Source of the DNA: Odobenus rosmarus divergens | Lineage: Eukaryota; Chordata; Mammalia; Carnivora; Odobenidae | Reading direction: 5' to 3' | DNA: 64,000 nucleotides | Assembly (NCBI RefSeq): GCF_000321225.1 | Contig: NW_004450478.1 | Location: 478,903-542,902 of the forward strand | Shown here: positions 1-9,728 of the stretch, piece after piece | Layout: every line of letters begins with the position of its first letter | Numbering within the stretch: position 1 is the first letter of the stretch | The notes under the pieces: model-generated | The model's input: the letters and a program-made list of their open reading frames with translations, nothing else | Told to the model about the DNA's origin: nothing | Database searches by the model: none | Made by a program: the position numbers and the translations under genes

Positions 1-20
1 TAAAGGAGAACACAGGCAGC

Positions 21-779
21 AACCTCTTCGACCTCAGCCGCAGCAACTTCTTCCTAGAAACATCGCCAAAGGTAAGGGAAGCAAGGGCAAAAATGAACTA
101 TTGGACCTCATCAAGACAAAAAGCTTTTGCACAGCAAAAGAAATAGTCAACAAAACCAAAAGACAACCGACAGAATGGGAGAAGATATTTGCAAATGACA
201 TACCAGATAAAGGGCTAGTATCCGAAGTCTATAAAGAACTTCTTAAACTCAACACCCAAAGAACAAATGATCCAATCAAGAAATGGGCAGAAGACACGAA
301 CAGACATTTTTTCCAAAGAAGACATCCAAACGGCCAATAGACACATGAAAAAGTCCTCAACATTGCTTGGCATCAGGGAAACCCAAATCAAAACCTCAAT
401 GAGATACCACCTCACACCAGTCAGAATGGCTAAAATTAACAAGTCAGCAGACAACAGATGTTGGCGGGGATGCAGAGAAAGGGGAACCCTCCTACAGTGT
501 TGGTGGGAATGCAAGCTGGTGCAACCACTCTGGAAAACAGTATGGAGGTTCTTCAAAAAGTTGAAAATAGAGCTACCATACGATCCAGCAATTGCACTAC
601 GGGGTATTTACCCGAAAGATACAAATTTAGGGATCCAAAGGAGTACATGCACCACGATGTTTATAACAGCAATGTCCACAATAGCCAAACTGTGGAAAGA
701 GCCAAGATGTCCATCGACAGATGAATGGATAAAGATGAAGTGGTATATATATACAATGGAATATTATGTAGCCATCTAA
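21..779 (+). pseudogene. LINE-1 ORF2 C-terminal remnant (frameshifted)
   Basis: Translation gives recognisable L1 ORF2 C-terminal blocks: [21 protein letters not shown], then after a shift [29 protein letters not shown] and [16 protein letters not shown], with a stop at 777-779. The frame changes near position 100 and again near 305-315, inside what should be RHFSKEDIQ. This is the region after the reverse transcriptase that includes the cysteine-rich end of the protein in LINE-1 elements. It cannot encode a functional product. Confidence 0.92.
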
Positions 780-1065
780 AAGAACAAAATCTTGCCATTT
801 GCAACGACGTGAGTGGAACTGGAGGGTATTATGCTGATCGAAATAAGTCAATCAGATAGACATGTATCATATGACCTCACTGATATGAGGAATTCTTAAT
901 CTCAGGAAACAAACTGAGGGTTGCTGGAGTGGTGGGGGTGGGAGAGATAGGGTGGCTGGGTGATAGACATTGGGGATGGTATGTGCTTTGGTGAACACTG
1001 TGAATTGTGCAAGACTGTTGAATCACAGATCTGTACCTCTGAAGCAAATAATACATTATATGTTA

Positions 1066-1107
1066 AAGAAGAAGAAGAAGAAGAAGAAGAAGAAGAAGAA
1101 GAAGAAA
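1066..1107 (+). repeat. (GAA)n microsatellite inside the L1 3' UTR
   Basis: About thirteen GAA/AAG units sit where other copies of this L1 (for example near 43377 and 63790) have a plain A run before AGATAGCAGG. The triplet array has therefore grown inside the UTR's internal A-rich tract. It creates poly-Glu and poly-Ser reading frames that are artefacts. Confidence 0.9.
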
Positions 1108-1377
1108 ATAGCATGAGGGGAAGAATGAAGGGGGGGCGGAAATCGGAGGGGGAGACGAACCATGAGAGACTATGGACTCTGAAAAACAAACTGAGGGAGG
1201 ATGTTAGAGGGGAGGGGGGTGGGAGGATGGGTTAGCCTGGTGATGGGTATTAAAGAGGGCACATACTGAATGGGGCACTGGGTGTTATATGCAAACAATG
1301 AAACATGGAACACTACATCAAAAACTAATGATAGAATGTATGGTGATTAATATAACATAATAAAAAATGCCACAACA

Positions 1378-2599
1378 AAACATATATCTCTGAAAACCCA
1401 CACTCCTAATAGCAGTCAAGTCATTTCCTAGTCACAATCTCCAAAGCTTTGCACAGTCCCATTTAATATCTATTTTGATACAAAGAAAGCAGGAAAACAA
1501 CATATGCAACTCATCCAAGACTCCTTCCTTTTGGAAAGTATTTAAAATCCAGCACTACCTCCCTATTTTAATATTAACGTATGGATTTTGATCAACAGAA
1601 AAGCATATTTCAAATAGCTTTTAAGCAATAAGGAAATATTTTTTTAAATCAGTACTTCATTATTAATCACTGTTTTTCTTTCAAAAACCATTGGGCAGAC
1701 AATGTTGATTGTGATACATAGCCAATTCAATCATTTTGGTGTTCTAGCATACCCAACTTGTATCATACTTTGCCTTCACAATACCTTGATGTTTTGTCTT
1801 TAAGACAACTGTGTTTCCTTGAAATCACAGGTACTTATTTTCAGCCTCATTTTCTCCCATTGTTTCTTGCATCTGTGCAGTGGGTGGAACTGGCTCTACA
1901 TTAGTTCCAACCCTTTAATGATAGGGATCACAGACTAAAAAGCATAGCCTAGACTTCCAAAGGCAGAAAATTAGGACAAAGTCTACTGCTGGTCTAATAC
2001 TTTGCCTTAAAAATGCAGCATGGTGTTCCTGGGGTTTATTATTCTTACACACTTTCAAAAGAGAATTTAGAAAATCAGAGTTACCAGTGGTCTTTTATTA
2101 TCTTGGTTTAAGCTCATAAAAAGAATAGGCCAAAATAGAAACACCATTTGTATCTGACTATAAATATGAACATACTGAATAAATAAACTAGTGAAGTAGA
2201 ATGTTACAAATGAGAAAATAAAAGGAAAAGTGTTTTTTAATTTTTAAGTTTTACCCATATTTTTTCCCAAATGTTCTTTGAAATGTAACTGGCAACAAGA
2301 TTAATCCAGGATTTAGTTCTTTGGCTATCCACACAAGGAGAACATAAATTATTAATTACAGAATTTCAATTACAAAGTCCTTTGAGTCCAATTTTTCTTC
2401 TGCTTTCATGGTTTTATTAAATCAGCATGAAAATACAACTAACCATACTGTTGACCCATAGATTCAGGCACTTAAAATCAAACAGATCTAACATGAGAAT
2501 TAGACAAAAGTAATTTATAAAGATTTCCTCTTGTGTATAACTTTTCCTTAAAATTTTATTATTAAATTTTAAAAACCATTTGGGATTTTCAATTTTTAG
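1378..2599. other. AT-rich stretch, nothing recognised
   Basis: No open frame of note, no repeat family I can name and no simple repeat. It may be unique intergenic sequence or repeats too diverged to see by eye. Confidence 0.6.
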
Positions 2600-3140
2600 C
2601 TCTGACATGTAAAGATCTTGGGAGTTGTCACTCCCCTCCTTACAACAAAGAAAAGCTGGACAAACTGAAAATCAATGAGTCTTCTTAAACCAGTCAGAGA
2701 AAGAAGTTCCCAGAGGCAAATCCAGAAAGTCAAAGCTGAGACTGTTTACTGAGAGCAAAAGCTGCTGGAGGTGGAACCATAAACTGATAGGTATACTTAA
2801 ATAGTGAGTTTGATGAATTGCTGGAGAATGAATGGCTAGGTATGAGAGTAAGAAAGTTCCTTGACAGTTTCCTGGGCTTTCCTACCAGGAATTCTAGCAG
2901 GTTCTTGTGGTTAAAAATTTGAGAAATATCCCTTTGGTGACTCTAACAGGGGCAGAGTAACTATTGTGGAACACTCCTAGAACCTTCTCTGTATCAAAGA
3001 TTTATTTTCCAGGGAGAGGGGTATCATTAGAACCTTTTCCCAGAGTAGTGGAGGAAGGGCATTATTTTCATCCCTGTTCATTCTAGTCTTCTGTCCTGCC
3101 TGAGAGAGGGGGAAGCTACATAAGAAAAAAACATTCCTTG
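2600..3140 (+). mobile_element. Old LINE-1 5' UTR-like segment
   Basis: The block from GGGAGTTGTCACTCCC through GACAAACTGAAAATCAA, CAGAGGCAAATCCAGAAA, AACAGGGGCAGAGTAACTA and GCCTGAGAGAGGGGGAAGC resembles the 5' UTR of mid-age mammalian L1M elements as I remember it. It is plus-strand and lies just before an ORF2-derived segment in the same orientation, so the two may be one element with a large internal deletion. Confidence 0.5.
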
Positions 3141-3220
3141 TGTAAGGAATCTTTACACAAATATTATTGTTTACAGATATATTAACTAAAATTGATCTTA
3201 TACTGAAATGTAAAATATAG

Positions 3221-4640
3221 AATTATAAAAAGTCTTGAAGAAAAGATAGGAGAAAATTTATATGAACTTGGGTTTGGTGATGAGTTTTTAAATACAACAC
3301 CAAGAATGCAATCCCTAAAAGAAAAAAAAAAATAAAGATGATGTCTGACATTATTAAAATAAAATTTTCTGCTCTCTGGGAGACACTGTTAAGAGAATAC
3401 AAAGACAAGCCATAGGTTGGGGAAAATATGTTTAAAATATATATCTGATGAAGTACTTGTATCCAAAATATACAAAATACTTTTAAAGCTCTACAATAAG
3501 GAAACAAACAACTCAATGTAAAAATGGGTGCAAGACCTAAACAGACACTTCACCAAAGACTATATACAGATAGCAAATAAACATAGGAAAAGATTATTGT
3601 TTGTCATTAGGCAAATGTAAATTGAAACAGAGAGATAGCCCTACACATCTATCAGACTGGTTAAAATCCAAAGAGCTAACAATACCAAATGCTGGTGAGG
3701 ATCCAGAGCAACAGAAAATCTCATTAATTGCAGCTGGAATGCAAAATGGTAAGGCTTCTTTGGAAGACATTTTGGCAGTCTTAAAAACTAAACAGAATCT
3801 TTCTGTACAGTCAAGTCATCATGCTCCTAGATACTTATCCAACTAATTTTTTTAAAAATATTTATTTATTTGACAGAAAGAGACACAGTGAGAGAGGGAA
3901 CACAAGCAGGGGGAGTGGGAGAGGAAGAAGCAGGCTTCCCACCAAGCAGGGAGCCCGATGCAGGGCTTGATCCCAGGACCCTGGGATCATGACCTGAGCC
4001 GAAGGCAGCCGCTCAACTGACTGAGCCACCCAGGTGCCCCCTTACCCAACTAATTTAAAAAACTTATTATCCATGCCTTCACATGGATATTCATAGCAGC
4101 TGTATGCATGATTACTAAAAACTTGAAAAAAACAAAATTTCCTTCAGTGGGTTGGATAATGGATAATGTATAAATCAGTTGTGCAACATACAATAGAATA
4201 TTATTTGTCAATAAAAAAAATAAATTACCAAGCCACAAAATGACTAATTAATCTTAAATGCATGTTCCTATGTGAAAAAGACCAGTCTGAAAAATCTAGA
4301 TACTTTATGATTTCAATTACCTTGTGTTTTGAAAAAGGTAAATACTACAGATAACTACTAAAGATCAGTAGTTTCCGGGAGTTGTGTTGGAGAGCATTGC
4401 ATAGGTTAAGTACAGGGAATTGTAGGGCAGTGAAATCATTCTTTATAATATGTAATAGTGAATAGAAGATATTAAGCATTAGTCAAAATGCTTAGAATGC
4501 ATAGAATATTAGAGCAAAAAGAGTAAACCTTAATATGTACTACTTAAAACCATATGTACATAGAGGGAATTTTTGGAAGCAAGGTATAATGTTACAAAAT
4601 AATCTAAATGTGTTATAATATATGAAGCAAATCTACCAGT
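3221..4640 (+). mobile_element. Old LINE-1 ORF2/3' fragment, split by a SINE
   Basis: The sequence follows the familiar L1 ORF2 3' order: GAGAATACAAAGACAAGCCA, GGGAAAATATGTTTAAAATA, ATCCAAAATATACAAAA, AACAGACACTTCACCAAAGA, then GGAATGCAAAATGG and TGGAAGACATTTTGGCAGTC. After a SINE insertion at 3850-4040 it resumes with ATTCATAGCAGCTGTATGC and AATAGAATATTATTTGTCAA. It is diverged and full of stops. The left edge near 3221 and the right edge near 4640 are approximate. Confidence 0.8.
3850..4040 (-). mobile_element. CAN SINE with 16-bp target duplication
   Basis: Read on the minus strand, it has the tRNA-derived head ending in CCACCCAGGTGCCCC on plus, a TC-rich region and an A/T-rich tail. It is flanked by CTTATCCAACTAATTT at 3834-3849 and CTTACCCAACTAATTT at 4041-4056 (one mismatch), the duplicated L1 target. 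Confidence 0.95.
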
Positions 4641-4806
4641 TTTTGCTCACCTGAAATATTTGTTTTACCTTGACTTGAAGATAGTTTTAGTCCACAATTA
4701 TAGATCGATTGAAATTCCTCAAAATCACCTTCTGATTTTCAACATAATACTGACAGTTATATTATCAGCCTAATTGTTTTTATTTGGTACATGATCTGTC
4801 CTTATT

Positions 4807-5231
4807 TTTTTAATTTTAATTAATTAATTAATTAATTAATTATTAACATTATGTATTATTTGTTTTAGGGGTACAGGTCTGTGATTCATCAGTCTTACAC
4901 AATTCTCAGTGCTCACCATAGCATACACCCTCCCCAATGTCCATCACCCGGCCACCCCATCCTTCCCAACCCCCTCCACTCCAGCAACCCTCATTTTGTT
5001 TCCCGAGATTGTCTCTTATGTTTTGTCTCCTTCTCTGGTTTCTTCTTGTTTCATTTTTCCCTCCCTTCCCCTATGATCCTCTGTCTTGTTTCTCAAATTC
5101 CTCTTATCAGTGAGATCATACGATAATTGTCTTTCTCTGATTAACTTATTTCTCTTAGCATAATACCTTCTAGTTCCATCTATGTCGTTGCAAATGGCAA
5201 GATTTCATTTTTTTTTTGATGACTGCATAAT
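4807..5231 (-). mobile_element. 5'-truncated young LINE-1 tail with 14-bp TSD
   Basis: This is the reverse complement of the carnivoran L1 3' UTR seen at 780-1050 and 63553-63790 (GGTACAGGTCTGTGATTCA, CACTCCAGCAACCCTCA, CAGTGAGATCATACGATAA, ATGGCAAGATTTCATT). The poly(A), partly converted to (ATTA)n, is on the left. GATCTGTCCTTATT at 4793-4806 matches GATCTATCCTTATT at 5232-5245, so both ends are defined. The copy lacks the last 3' UTR block found in other copies, so it ended at the internal A-rich tract. Confidence 0.9.
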
Positions 5232-5299
5232 GATCTATCCTTATTACTGAATGTTAAAATATTTATTAGATTTCTGGATTCTTAAGCAGTTTTCCATTG

Positions 5300-6180
5300 T
5301 TAATATTATAGGTAATTTCTATAACTATCAATTCATACTTTTGAATAGTTTTGAAAATTCTTAGTGTTATGTTCTCAATCATTGCCTCTTCTCCACAGTC
5401 TCTATTTTCTCTTTCTGGACCTCAAATAATTTGCATATTGATTTTTGTTTTTATCTTCATGGTCACTTAACTTCTCTTTCATATTTTCATTCTCTGTCTC
5501 TCTGTGCTACATTCAGAGTAGTTTTTGCCATTGTATATAACTTGCTGTGCAAACCTTCCAGTAGGTATGCAAATCTGGAGTGATATATTTAACATTATAT
5601 ATTATTTTTGGTCATAACATAATCTAGAGTCTGTGGGTGCTTATAGCTCCTGCTTGTTAATTCTGGTCATTCTTATTCACAGAATCTAGATTCTTGTGAT
5701 TTCTTTTTTTTTAAAGATTTTATATATTTGAGAGAGAGAGTGAGCAAGAGAGAGAGTGAGCACAAGTTGGGGTATGAGTCCTAGCAGGAGAGGGAGAAGC
5801 AGACTCCCTGCCCATCAGGGAGCCTGACAATGCAGGGCTTGATCGCCAGACTCCAGGATCATGACCTGAGCCGAAGTCAGACACTCAACTGACTGAGCCA
5901 CCCAGGCACCCCTTGTGATTTCTAATTCAGTATGAATTCATATTTTATTGAGCATGAGTATACTAAAGGCCTATATTAGGAGACTTTAAGAGAAATATTT
6001 CATTTGCTTTTGTTAAGAGCCATTTTAGTTTCTTTCAAGCATCCCTTCCACATCTCCCCTTGGCCAAGGGCTTAATCAGTTCTGATATAGGCTTTCACCA
6101 TGAGGTTAACTTTGCTTATTATTTTTTATCTTGTTTTCTCTGTACTGCTAACTGCTTCTTGCATAGGTTTCACCTCCTTA
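5300..6180 (-). mobile_element. Possible diverged old LINE fragment
   Basis: CACTTAACTTCTCTTTCATATTTTCATTCTCT and CTCTGTGCTACATTC resemble an old LINE read in reverse. The match is weak and I cannot fix the ends. A SINE at 5705-5912 sits inside it. Confidence 0.25.
5705..5912 (-). mobile_element. CAN SINE with 11-bp target duplication
   Basis: It has a poly(T) start, GA-rich middle and GACTGAGCCACCCAGGCACC end on plus, so it is in minus orientation. TTGTGATTTCT occurs at 5694-5704 and 5913-5923. Confidence 0.94.
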
Positions 6181-6187
6181 ATTCAGT

Positions 6188-6264
6188 GTTTCTTTCCTTC
6201 CTGCCTACCTTCCTGCCTTCCTGCCTTCTTTCCTTCTTATTTTTTTCTTTCTTTTTTCTTTTTT
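6188..6264. repeat. CT-rich (CCTT)n-like tract
   Basis: An irregular polypyrimidine run of TTCC and TGCC units grades into T-rich sequence. It produces overlapping F/S/L-rich frames with no coding meaning. Confidence 0.85.
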
Positions 6265-6639
6265 GGGGTTTTAGAAAATTGTATTGCTTATGAGTAAACA
6301 CAAGAATGCACCAAAATATATATTTTGTGTAATTTAATAGGAAGGTTCCCAGAATATCCAGTCCACCAATAGGGTGATAATCTTTTCTTGACTATTTAGG
6401 GAAGATTTTTAGAACTAAGAAATGGTTTTATATGTGCATGTTTTGTTTTACATATAATAAATTGAAGAACAGAACAGAAGAAAGGGAGGAGAATTTAGGG
6501 GAAGATAGAAGGAATAAAAATATATATATATATTCTCTGTTAATCCCCCTCTGCTCCAAACCGTTAATGACAGAAGATGTTATAATATAAAAATGATTAT
6601 CATTCATAATGATTAGAATGTGTAAGGTATTCTCTGAAC
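6265..6639. other. AT-rich stretch, nothing recognised
   Basis: It contains a short TA run near 6520-6532. No gene or clear repeat is seen. Confidence 0.5.
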
Positions 6640-6835
6640 ATATACATATTTTAATTCCCATGACATCTCTGTAATGTAGGTATTATTGATATCATTACTA
6701 TAATTATTACAGTTTAAGGAACTGAGTCCAAGAGTAGTTATTTAATTGATCTCATATCATGCAGCTAATAGTGGTAGTAGAATTCAGATCTAAGGTAGCC
6801 TATCTCTAGATTTCATGCTCTTTATATGTTGCTGC
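6640..6835 (-). mobile_element. MIR-type ancient SINE
   Basis: The order GTAATGTAGGTATTATT, ATTACAGTTTAAGGAACTGAG, CTCATATCATGCAGCTAATAGTGG, AGAATTCAGATCTAAG follows the reverse complement of MIR (ACAGATGAGGAAACTGAG ... CACACAGCTAGTAAGTGG). It is diverged, as expected for a pan-mammalian repeat. Confidence 0.7.
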
Positions 6836-7513
6836 ATTTAAAAACAAATTGAACATTTTGTGAGAGTGGGGAGACAGGAAAGAAAAGAACAAAATGGTGA
6901 AGTAGGACTATAGCCAAGGGCACACTGGGTCATACTTGGAAGCAAAAAAAATGATAAATGGGATTTTGAATCATGAAAGATTATTGATGATTGATCTTGA
7001 AGGGTTTTAACATGATTCATGCAGCATGATAGACTGAAGTCAAGGTTACTGCTTGAAGTTCAAGAATGAGGTAGACCCCTGGCCCTATATGAAGGTCACA
7101 AAATAAAATCTGCCCTACTAAAGAGGCATGAACTCACACAATACTGGTATCACATATTTCAATATGAAATAGTTTATTTGATAAAACTTAGAAGTGGAAG
7201 TATTGCATAGCAGGCAAGATATAGGAGGAACTCATTGATTGCACAGAGGTATGTGCTGCATCTGGTCATAACTAAATTGTACACAGTATGAATTATGCTC
7301 CATGGAAAAATAATCCTACACCTATAACTTTCAGCCGACTTGAAGGGAAGGGAAATAAAGATCCTTGTTATAATAATGACTTTGTTAGAAATCGGGACCA
7401 CCAGATTAGTTACCTTCATATCAGTTTGTTTTTAAAATGATACTCAAACATGCTTACCTGTTAAACTACTAAGAAGGAAGAAGAAATCAAGGATATTCAG
7501 ATTTGTCTCCCCT
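6836..7513. other. Intergenic stretch, nothing secure
   Basis: Purine-rich around 6860-6900, otherwise featureless. No exon-like or repeat-like structure that I can name. Confidence 0.5.
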
Positions 7514-7528
7514 AAAAAATAATATCTT

Positions 7529-7747
7529 GGGGTCCCTGGGTGGCTCAGTTGGTTAAGCCTCTGCCTTCGGCTCAGGTCATGATCTCAGGGTCCTGGGATC
7601 GAGCCCTGCATCGGGGCCCCTGCTCAGCAGGAAGTCTGCTTCTCCCTCTCCTTCTGACCGTGCCCCTAACTCATGCTCTTGCTTGCTCTCTCTGTCTCTC
7701 TCAAATGAATAAATTTTAAAAAGTCTTTAAAAATAAATAAAATAAAT
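7529..7747 (+). mobile_element. CAN SINE with 15-bp target duplication
   Basis: The head GGTCCCTGGGTGGCTCAGTT carries a clear RNA polymerase III A box (TGGCTCAGTTGG), and the B-box region GGGATCGAGCCC follows. The tail is (AATAAA)n. The flanks AAAAAATAATATCTT at 7514-7528 and AAAAAATAATACCTT at 7748-7762 match with one change. Confidence 0.95.
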
Positions 7748-7762
7748 AAAAAATAATACCTT

Positions 7763-8749
7763 GAGATGAATGCTTACAGCAGGCAATGGGCAAATGAAAG
7801 CAAAGGGCAGCAGCTACACTCACTTAACTAGGATATGAACCAGTAAATCACTAATCTTATAACTAGCATTCTCAAGATCATACCAGGTAAAATACTTTAA
7901 AACTAGATGGTAAAGATTTTGATTATGGATAAGATATAGAAGAATCCAGAAAACCTTTTCATCTCTGGTAATCACAAGAATATCTTAAGAAGTCAAAATA
8001 TTGTATGACCTAACAAAGAGCAGTGGATGCAAAGAAGCCTTCATTAAGTCAATTCCAGAGAGAAATAAACAATTTATATTTGGCAGCAGCTTGACTCAAG
8101 GGTGTGTGCCTGGCTTATATACATCATACAAAGGAACAGCCTGGCCAAGCTAGTGGGGATGTTTGGAGAAATGGAGAAACCAACAAAAATGTTAATGATA
8201 GTATGGTTTGTCAGGACATGGATAGTATGGTTTGTCAGGTATCAAATGTAAAAGCAAGTGAGTAGGCCTGACCAATCCACCCATACAAGAGAGAAGAAAG
8301 CAGAAAGAAATTGAAAGATCTTGTACATTTTGTTTCTATCCTTGAATTCTAGGATCTTGCCATACTTGAATCAGTATATGCACTGAAAATATCTAATATT
8401 GCAGCTTACTGATCTCCCAGTTTAAATACTTACTTACAAGGTCAAAAAGCTGTTGATGGCACAGGATTTTGAAAGTTGGTCTAATCACAGGTGAATTCAG
8501 TCTAATTATAGCTCCAGGTCATAACCTGCTTAACACAACTCTAGGAAGAATCTGAATAATTAGAACTTCTCATCTATCACCATAAAGTGGAAAGCCTTCC
8601 AATCTTGAGGAAATTAACAGAACAAAACAATAACAATTATAATTCCTTACCATTTTGTAACAAATATCTGGAAGGAAATTATGAAAATATATAAAATATG
8701 CAAAGGAGCATGGAAAAGGTAACCTTGATCAATAAGAAACACTGACAAT
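7763..8749. other. Unassigned stretch with a 24-bp tandem duplication
   Basis: No repeat family recognised. GATAGTATGGTTTGTCAGG occurs at 8197-8215 and again at 8221-8239, a local tandem duplication of 24 bp. Confidence 0.55.
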
Positions 8750-8763
8750 AGAAATTGACTTAT

Positions 8764-8970
8764 AGGGGCGTCTGGATGGCTCAGTCGTTAAGCATCTGCC
8801 TTTGGCTCAGGTCATGATCCCGGGGTCCTGGGATCGAGCCCCACATCGAGCTCCCTGCTCAGTGGGAGGCCTGCTTCTCCCTGTCCCACTGCCCCTGCTT
8901 GTGTTCCCTCTCTCGCTGTGTCTCTCTCTGTAAAATAAATAAATAAAATCTTAAAAAAAAAAAAAAAGAA
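8764..8970 (+). mobile_element. CAN SINE with 13-bp target duplication
   Basis: Full-length head, TC-rich region, AATAAATAAAATC tail and A15 run. AGAAATTGACTTA is present at 8750-8762 and 8971-8983. Confidence 0.95.
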
Positions 8971-9132
8971 AGAAATTGACTTACATACAAATTTATTTAT
9001 TATGAACTTAGGATTAGCAAAGATTTTGATACATCTATTATAAATATGTAAAATAAAGTAAAAGAGGGAATAATAAATGAAGATATGGAGGTTTCAGGAG
9101 ACAAAGAGAAATTCCAAATAAGGAGATGACAG

Positions 9133-9245
9133 GGGCACTTGGGTGGCCCATTTGGTTAAGCATTGGGCTCTTGGTTTCAGCTCAGGTTATGATCTTAAGG
9201 TCCTAACATTCAGCCACACATCAGGCTCCGAGCGCAACATGGAGG
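9133..9245 (+). mobile_element. Tail-less CAN SINE remnant
   Basis: Only the tRNA-derived part (GGCACTTGGGTGGCCCATTT to ATCAGGCTCCGAGC) is present. The TC-rich region and poly(A) are missing, yet AAGGAGATGACAG at 9120-9132 matches AAGGAAATGACAG at 9246-9258. The head contains CTCTTGGTTTCAGCTCAGG, a feature of an older subtype than its neighbours. Confidence 0.8.
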
Positions 9246-9520
9246 AAGGAAATGACAGTTGGTTTAACAACATATTGAATGCAGCAAAGGAAAGAACAGT
9301 TTAACAAATTTAATTTAGTTCCAAGGGCAGAGGAGTGAGATGATGGCGTAGAGAAACCTGGAAAATAATGACCGTGTATTTTTTAAAATTTGATGCAAAA
9401 CATCAACCAAGATATCTAAGGAGCGCTACCCATCTAAAGGTGAATAAATACAAAGTAAAAGACATCCTGGCACATCATACACAAATAGCTGAAACCAGAA
9501 TTAAAGATAAACACACCTAG

Positions 9521-9728
9521 GGGCACCTAGGTGGCTCAGTCATTAAGCATCTGCCTTCAGCTTGGGTCATGATCCCAGGGTCCTGGGATCGAGCCCTGCA
9601 TTGGGTTCCCTGCTCTGCAGGAAGCCTGCTTCTCCCTCTGCCGCTCCCCCTGCTTGTGTTCCCCTTTCTCGCTATGTCTCTCTCTGTCAAATAAATAAAT
9701 AAAATCTTTAAAAATAAATAAATAAAAT
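9521..9728 (+). mobile_element. CAN SINE with perfect 18-bp target duplication
   Basis: Complete SINE with a GGGCACCTAGGTGGCTCAGT head, TC-rich middle and (AAATAAAT)n tail. AAAGATAAACACACCTAG is identical at 9503-9520 and 9729-9746, so this insertion is relatively recent. Confidence 0.96.

Larger units (their letters stand above)
1..1377 (+). mobile_element. LINE-1 3' part (young carnivoran family), truncated by window edge
   Basis: The segment runs from the C-terminal part of L1 ORF2, through its stop near 779, into a complete carnivoran L1 3' UTR. The UTR shows the landmarks shared by the other copies here: the CTGATATGAGGAATT block, GGGTGATAGACAT, TGAATCACAGATCTGTACCTC, a purine-rich tract, then AGCCTGGTGATGGGTATTAA and the terminal AATAAAAAAT. 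It ends in an A-rich tail near 1377. Orientation is plus. Two frameshifts in ORF2 show that it is dead. The 5' part lies outside the window. Confidence 0.93.

Noticed and set aside
902..1235. Frames of 91-95 codons on both strands around 1 kb
   Set aside because: They consist of L1 3' UTR sequence and the translated (GAA)n array (poly-Ser or poly-Glu).
5130..5245. Separate small repeat near 5.2 kb
   Set aside because: It is the 5' end of the minus-strand L1 tail bounded by the 14-bp duplication.
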